Below are positions 7,387 to 9,823 of a stretch of DNA of 9,823 nt, in pieces. Each line of letters begins with the position of its first letter. Position 1 is the first letter of the stretch. The stretch comes from an uncultured Clostridium sp. (GTDB taxonomy: Bacteria; Bacillota; Clostridia; Oscillospirales; Acutalibacteraceae): positions 1-9,823 of the forward strand of contig URIN01000027.1 of NCBI GenBank assembly GCA_900547915.1, read 5' to 3'. The translations under genes and the position numbers were made by a program. The notes beneath the pieces are model-generated. The model ran no database searches. It was given only the letters and a program-made list of their open reading frames with translations, and was not told the origin of the DNA.

Positions 7387-7405
7387 ACTTTTAAAAACTA
7401 AAAGT
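7387..7405. promoter_or_regulatory. Inverted repeat just downstream of the DUF4838 promoter
   Basis: ACTTTTA and TAAAAGT are perfect 7-base arms around 5 bases, at about +7 to +25 of the predicted transcript. The outer half-sites (CTTTTAA and AAAAG) resemble those of the palindrome at 7131-7153, but the spacing differs (17 against 23 bases between outer ends). It may be a second operator for the same regulator. In AT-rich DNA chance similarity cannot be excluded. Confidence 0.35.
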
Positions 7406-7432
7406 CGCTTCTTGTTTGTACACAAGAAGAAA

Positions 7433-7438
7433 GGGGAG
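7433..7438 (+). promoter_or_regulatory. Ribosome binding site deciding the DUF4838 start
   Basis: GGGGAG lies 6 bases before TTG at 7445, which begins a typical signal peptide (MKKIICII). The longer frame starting with TTG at 7412 would put this site inside the gene and a charged stretch ahead of the signal, so it is rejected. Confidence 0.75.
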
Positions 7439-7444
7439 AGCAAT

Positions 7445-9454
7445 TTGAAAAAAATAATTTGTATTATTTGTATTTTTAGCTTGCTGGCTGTGCCGATAGG
7501 ATGCAGTGCAAAAACAGAAAACCGTGATAATCTAGGCAGTAATTTTACTCCTTATAACGAAGAGGCTTTTTTGGAGGAATTATCAGTTGGAGGAGAAAAC
7601 AGAGTTTGTCTGGCAGAAAACGGAAAGATTTTGTTTGACTGCATTGTTTATCCCGATGAGTTATTTAAAAACAGTGACAACAGATATATTATTGAACTCG
7701 AGAGTGCAGTAGAATTTTTCGCGGATACTCTGAGTACTATGACCGGAGGCAGCATTAAAACTGTTTCTAAGTCAAATTATGAGGGCGGCAATGCAGTAGT
7801 TCTTGCGCTTGATGAAAATATTGAAGCTGACAACGGCGGTTATGCATTAAGTATAACTAATGAAAGTATAGAAATTAAAGCAAAAGATTACAGCGGCCTT
7901 AGCGGCGGAATTTATGCGTTTCTGGAGGATAAACTGGGGTGCATGTATGTTTCCGACAGCTATGATTATATACCGAAAGCAAAAACAATTTGGCTTGACG
8001 CGTGTGAGATAAATCATACCCCGTCAATAGAATGGAGATACGTTTACGCATACGAACCTGAATTGCGTACAAACGAAGACGGAACAAAGGACTACAGCGG
8101 ATGGAACAGTAAACTCAGACTCAACGGTGCGGGGTCAAATGATTGGTACGCCTGGGTTCATACGTCATTTACGTATGTTCCTCCCGAAGAGTATTTTGAT
8201 GAACATCCTGAATATTACAGCCTCTATATGGGCAGACGTACATACAAACAGGGGCCTGTTTCTGGTCAGCTGTGCTGGACTAATGAGGATGTATACAAAA
8301 TAATTTCCGAAAAGGTTTTGCAGGAAATGAGAGATAACCCGGATGTTCATATTTGGGATGTGAGCCAGATGGATACGTGGGAGAACAGAGGTACAGGCTG
8401 TAAATGTGATAAGTGCAAAGCGATAGATGAGAAAGAGGGCACACCAATGGGTTCCTTGCTTACATTTATCAACAGACTTGCTGACGATGTAGCAAAAGAA
8501 TTTCCCGATAATTATATTTCAACCCTCGCTTATAACTATACTGAGGATCCGCCAAAAAATATAAAACCCAGAGATAATGTTATCATAAAACTTTGTCTGA
8601 TGCCCGGTGACTGTGCGTCCGGTTACGCAAATCCAGTTGGTAAGAATGCTGAAAAAGCTAATGAATTAGTTGCTTCATGGGGCAAGGTTGCCAGTCATAT
8701 TGTTATTTGGGATTACAATATCGATTTCCATAATTATCTAATGCCGTTTCCTATTTTAGATACAGTTAAAGAGAATAATGATTTTTATTTGGATAATAAT
8801 GTCTACGGCATATTTCACCAGATGAGTGCCGATAAAGGCGGGGATTTCGCAGAGCTTAACAGCTATGTCTTTGCCAGACTTATGTGGGACAGAAATACAG
8901 ACGTTCAGGAAATTTTCAATAAATACCTTACTGTATATTATGGTGAAGCAGCCCCGTATATTGCTGAATACTATTCAAATCTGCAAAGTAATGTTGAGCA
9001 ATCCGGTCAAGGGTTGTATATATATGCAAAGCCGTGGCAATACATAACTTCATATTTATCTCCTGCCAATATTGATGAATATCTTGCTTCATTTGAAAAA
9101 GCTCAGGAAGCGGTCAGCGGAAATGAAGAGCTTTTGGCAAGAGTAGAAAAGGCAAAGGCCAGTGTGCTTTTTGCAAAATCAGATCAGTTTTCAACCGATT
9201 TTGAAGGCAGAGAAAAAGCACTCAATGAGTTTATTGAGATTTGTGAGAAAAACGATATAACGTCTTTAATTGAGGGCGAGCAAAACGGCGATGAAATTCA
9301 GGTATTCCGCGATAAGGTGGAAAACCAGATAAAAGCATTTCCTTTCATAATTGCGGGAGTTGTATTATTGCTTGCCGCTTTAATAGTTTTGGTATCGTTA
9401 ACCGTAAGGCATAAGAAAAGATACGGTTCTGTCTTGCTTTGGAAAAAACGCTGA
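7445..9454 (+). CDS. DUF4838 protein, surface-anchored, glycoside-hydrolase-like
   Basis: 669 residues from a TTG start. An N-terminal signal ends at Cys20 (PIGC, with Pro at -3, a weak lipobox). Residues about 80-190 resemble the small alpha/beta domain preceding GH20 and GH67 barrels (YSGLSGGIYAFLEDKLGC, 149-166). The central region (about 195-510) fits DUF4838: HPEYYSLYMGRR (254-265), QLCWTN (275-280), WDVSQMD (304-310), CKCDKC (319-324), LAYNYTEDPPKNIKP (361-375), IWDYNIDF (421-428) and YYGEAAPYI (498-506). A helical region follows, then a hydrophobic helix (about 633-654) and the basic tail RHKKRYG, so the C-terminus is probably membrane-anchored too. The fold suggests a glycosidase, but I know of no established activity for this subgroup and cannot assign catalytic residues; D310 and D423 are candidates. 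It is transcribed divergently from the ROK operon and likely co-regulated. Family is firm, function unknown. Confidence 0.85.
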   Translation: MKKIICIICIFSLLAVPIGCSAKTENRDNLGSNFTPYNEEAFLEELSVGGENRVCLAENGKILFDCIVYPDELFKNSDNRYIIELESAVEFFADTLSTMTGGSIKTVSKSNYEGGNAVVLALDENIEADNGGYALSITNESIEIKAKDYSGLSGGIYAFLEDKLGCMYVSDSYDYIPKAKTIWLDACEINHTPSIEWRYVYAYEPELRTNEDGTKDYSGWNSKLRLNGAGSNDWYAWVHTSFTYVPPEEYFDEHPEYYSLYMGRRTYKQGPVSGQLCWTNEDVYKIISEKVLQEMRDNPDVHIWDVSQMDTWENRGTGCKCDKCKAIDEKEGTPMGSLLTFINRLADDVAKEFPDNYISTLAYNYTEDPPKNIKPRDNVIIKLCLMPGDCASGYANPVGKNAEKANELVASWGKVASHIVIWDYNIDFHNYLMPFPILDTVKENNDFYLDNNVYGIFHQMSADKGGDFAELNSYVFARLMWDRNTDVQEIFNKYLTVYYGEAAPYIAEYYSNLQSNVEQSGQGLYIYAKPWQYITSYLSPANIDEYLASFEKAQEAVSGNEELLARVEKAKASVLFAKSDQFSTDFEGREKALNEFIEICEKNDITSLIEGEQNGDEIQVFRDKVENQIKAFPFIIAGVVLLLAALIVLVSLTVRHKKRYGSVLLWKKR

Positions 9455-9487
9455 ACAGTAAAATTAGGCTTGATTTAATCAGCGTTT
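9446..9487 (+). repeat. 9-base inverted repeat across the DUF4838 stop codon
   Basis: AAACGCTGA (9446-9454, ending on the stop codon) is matched by TCAGCGTTT (9479-9487) with a 24-base loop. It could form a weak hairpin protecting the transcript end. The loop is long and there is no T-run directly after it, so it is not called a terminator. Confidence 0.3.
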
Positions 9488-9554
9488 ATTAATATTCTGC
9501 ATCGGATATTAGCAAAAACATTTGAAAACACAATCGTGCTGTTTTATTAAAATT

Positions 9555-9595
9555 AAGGGTGTGCAGTGATTTTAAAATCACTGCACACCCTTTTT
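9555..9595 (+). terminator. Strong rho-independent terminator, probably bidirectional
   Basis: A perfect 19-base inverted repeat (9555-9573 with 9574-9592) has a GC-rich base (GGGTGTGCAGTG) and ends in TTTTT (9591-9595). The inner AAAATTTT-type pairs would form the loop. It lies about 100 bases after the DUF4838 stop. In the other orientation the hairpin lies just after the stop of the convergent minus-strand gene (9611) and is followed by a T-rich stretch, so it can end both transcripts. Confidence 0.92.
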
Positions 9596-9610
9596 GCCGC
9601 TATCTTTTAA

Positions 9611-9783
9611 TTAACTGTTTTTTCTTTCTAATATTTCATTAACAAACCCTAAGTTGTCTTCAAGAGGTAAAGCAATTCTAAAACAATTAATTAATTCTAT
9701 AATGACATAATATTTATGTTTTGATAGATACATTGGGCTTTCCAAATCTGCAACACCTTTCTTATCACTGTAAATATAAATGC
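9611..9783 (-). CDS. C-terminal end of an unidentified gene, cut by the fragment end
   Basis: Reading leftward from the adapter boundary, an open frame of 56 complete codons runs without a stop from 9781 to TAA at 9613-9611, just before the terminator. The visible peptide contains SDKKGVADLESPMYLSKH near its start and ends NEILERKNS; hydrophobic and charged residues alternate as in a folded globular protein. The start lies beyond the fragment. I do not recognise the family. The stretch is about 25% G+C by hand count over 9601-9783, clearly lower than the operon genes, hinting at a different origin. It converges on the DUF4838 gene and shares its terminator, so it is not part of the glycan operon. 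The open frame, the stop beside the terminator and plausible amino-acid content support it as real. Confidence 0.6.
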
Positions 9784-9823
9784 CTGTCTCTTATACACAT
9801 CTGACGCTGCCGACGAATAGCCT
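9784..9823. other. Illumina Nextera P5/i5 adapter, reverse complement (not genomic)
   Basis: Bases 9784-9816 are the exact reverse complement of 13-45, including the Tn5 mosaic end at 9784-9802. Bases 9817-9823 (ATAGCCT) are the reverse complement of seven of the eight i5 index bases at the left end. The same adapter and index at both ends indicate one tagmented molecule read end to end. Confidence 0.98.

Larger units (their letters stand above)
7110..7444. other. Divergent regulatory region between the ROK operon and the DUF4838 gene
   Basis: This 335-base stretch has no plausible coding sequence. It holds the leftward promoter and its palindrome (7131-7184), the rightward promoter and its inverted repeat (7345-7405), and the binding sites of both flanking genes. 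The middle (7185-7344) is AT-rich and shows only weak, short palindromes: ATTTCA/TGAAAT at 7203-7228 and TTATAA-CGTC-TTATAA at 7260-7275. I saw no convincing catabolite-response (cre) site. Confidence 0.8.

Noticed and set aside
7412..7444. N-terminal extension of the DUF4838 gene from TTG at 7412
   Set aside because: It contains the GGGGAG binding site used by TTG at 7445 and adds a charged segment before the signal peptide.
7110..7444. Search for a catabolite-response (cre) element or riboswitch in the divergent region
   Set aside because: No stretch matched the cre consensus around a central CG, and the leaders of about 40 and 65 bases are too short for a typical riboswitch.
27..9802. Inverted Tn5-type 19-base mosaic ends flanking the whole window, as if a composite transposon
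   Set aside because: The flanking bases continue into the Nextera adapter and i5 index at both ends, there is no transposase gene, and the interior is an ordinary metabolic locus.

Overview
The window looks like a single tagmented DNA fragment from a low-to-moderate G+C, Gram-positive, clostridia-like bacterium, probably an uncultured gut or anaerobic member of the Clostridia. Supporting signs are GGAGG ribosome binding sites, TTG start codons, several lipoprotein signal peptides, clostridial-type sigma-A promoters, a ROK regulator with a GPH sugar symporter, and no SusC/SusD pair. Bases 1-45 and 9784-9823 are not genomic: they are Illumina Nextera P5-side adapters carrying the same i5 index, in inverted orientation. 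The genomic insert is therefore 46-9783, and genes at both ends are cut by library fragmentation.

Layout. A leftward (minus-strand) operon starts at a perfect-consensus promoter (7156-7184). It reads in order: ROK-family regulator (6138-7109), GPH-family sugar:cation symporter (4576-6141, overlapping the regulator by 4 bases), GH18 lipoprotein (3134-4537), calcineurin-like metallophosphoesterase lipoprotein (1785-3104), cytosolic GH36 alpha-galactosidase-type enzyme (91-1764), and the first five codons of a further gene (46-61). Gaps are 20-38 bases throughout. Divergently, on the plus strand, lies a 669-residue DUF4838 protein (7445-9454) with an N-terminal lipoprotein-like signal and a C-terminal membrane anchor. 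The 335-base divergent region holds both promoters, and an inverted repeat lies just downstream of each predicted transcription start. The DUF4838 gene ends at a strong perfect hairpin terminator (9555-9595) that can also serve a convergent, very AT-rich gene fragment on the minus strand (9611-9783).

How it may work together. This reads as a Gram-positive glycan-use locus. Up to three surface-anchored proteins (GH18, phosphoesterase, DUF4838) would process a glycan outside the cell. The symporter would import small galactosides or related sugars, and the cytosolic GH36 enzyme would hydrolyse the alpha-linked sugar. The ROK protein is the obvious local regulator, probably sensing a sugar released by the pathway. 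The least expected parts are the secreted phosphoesterase embedded among glycosidases, suggesting a phosphodiester- or phosphate-bearing glycan, and the functionally unassigned DUF4838 protein. The true substrate cannot be read from the sequence.
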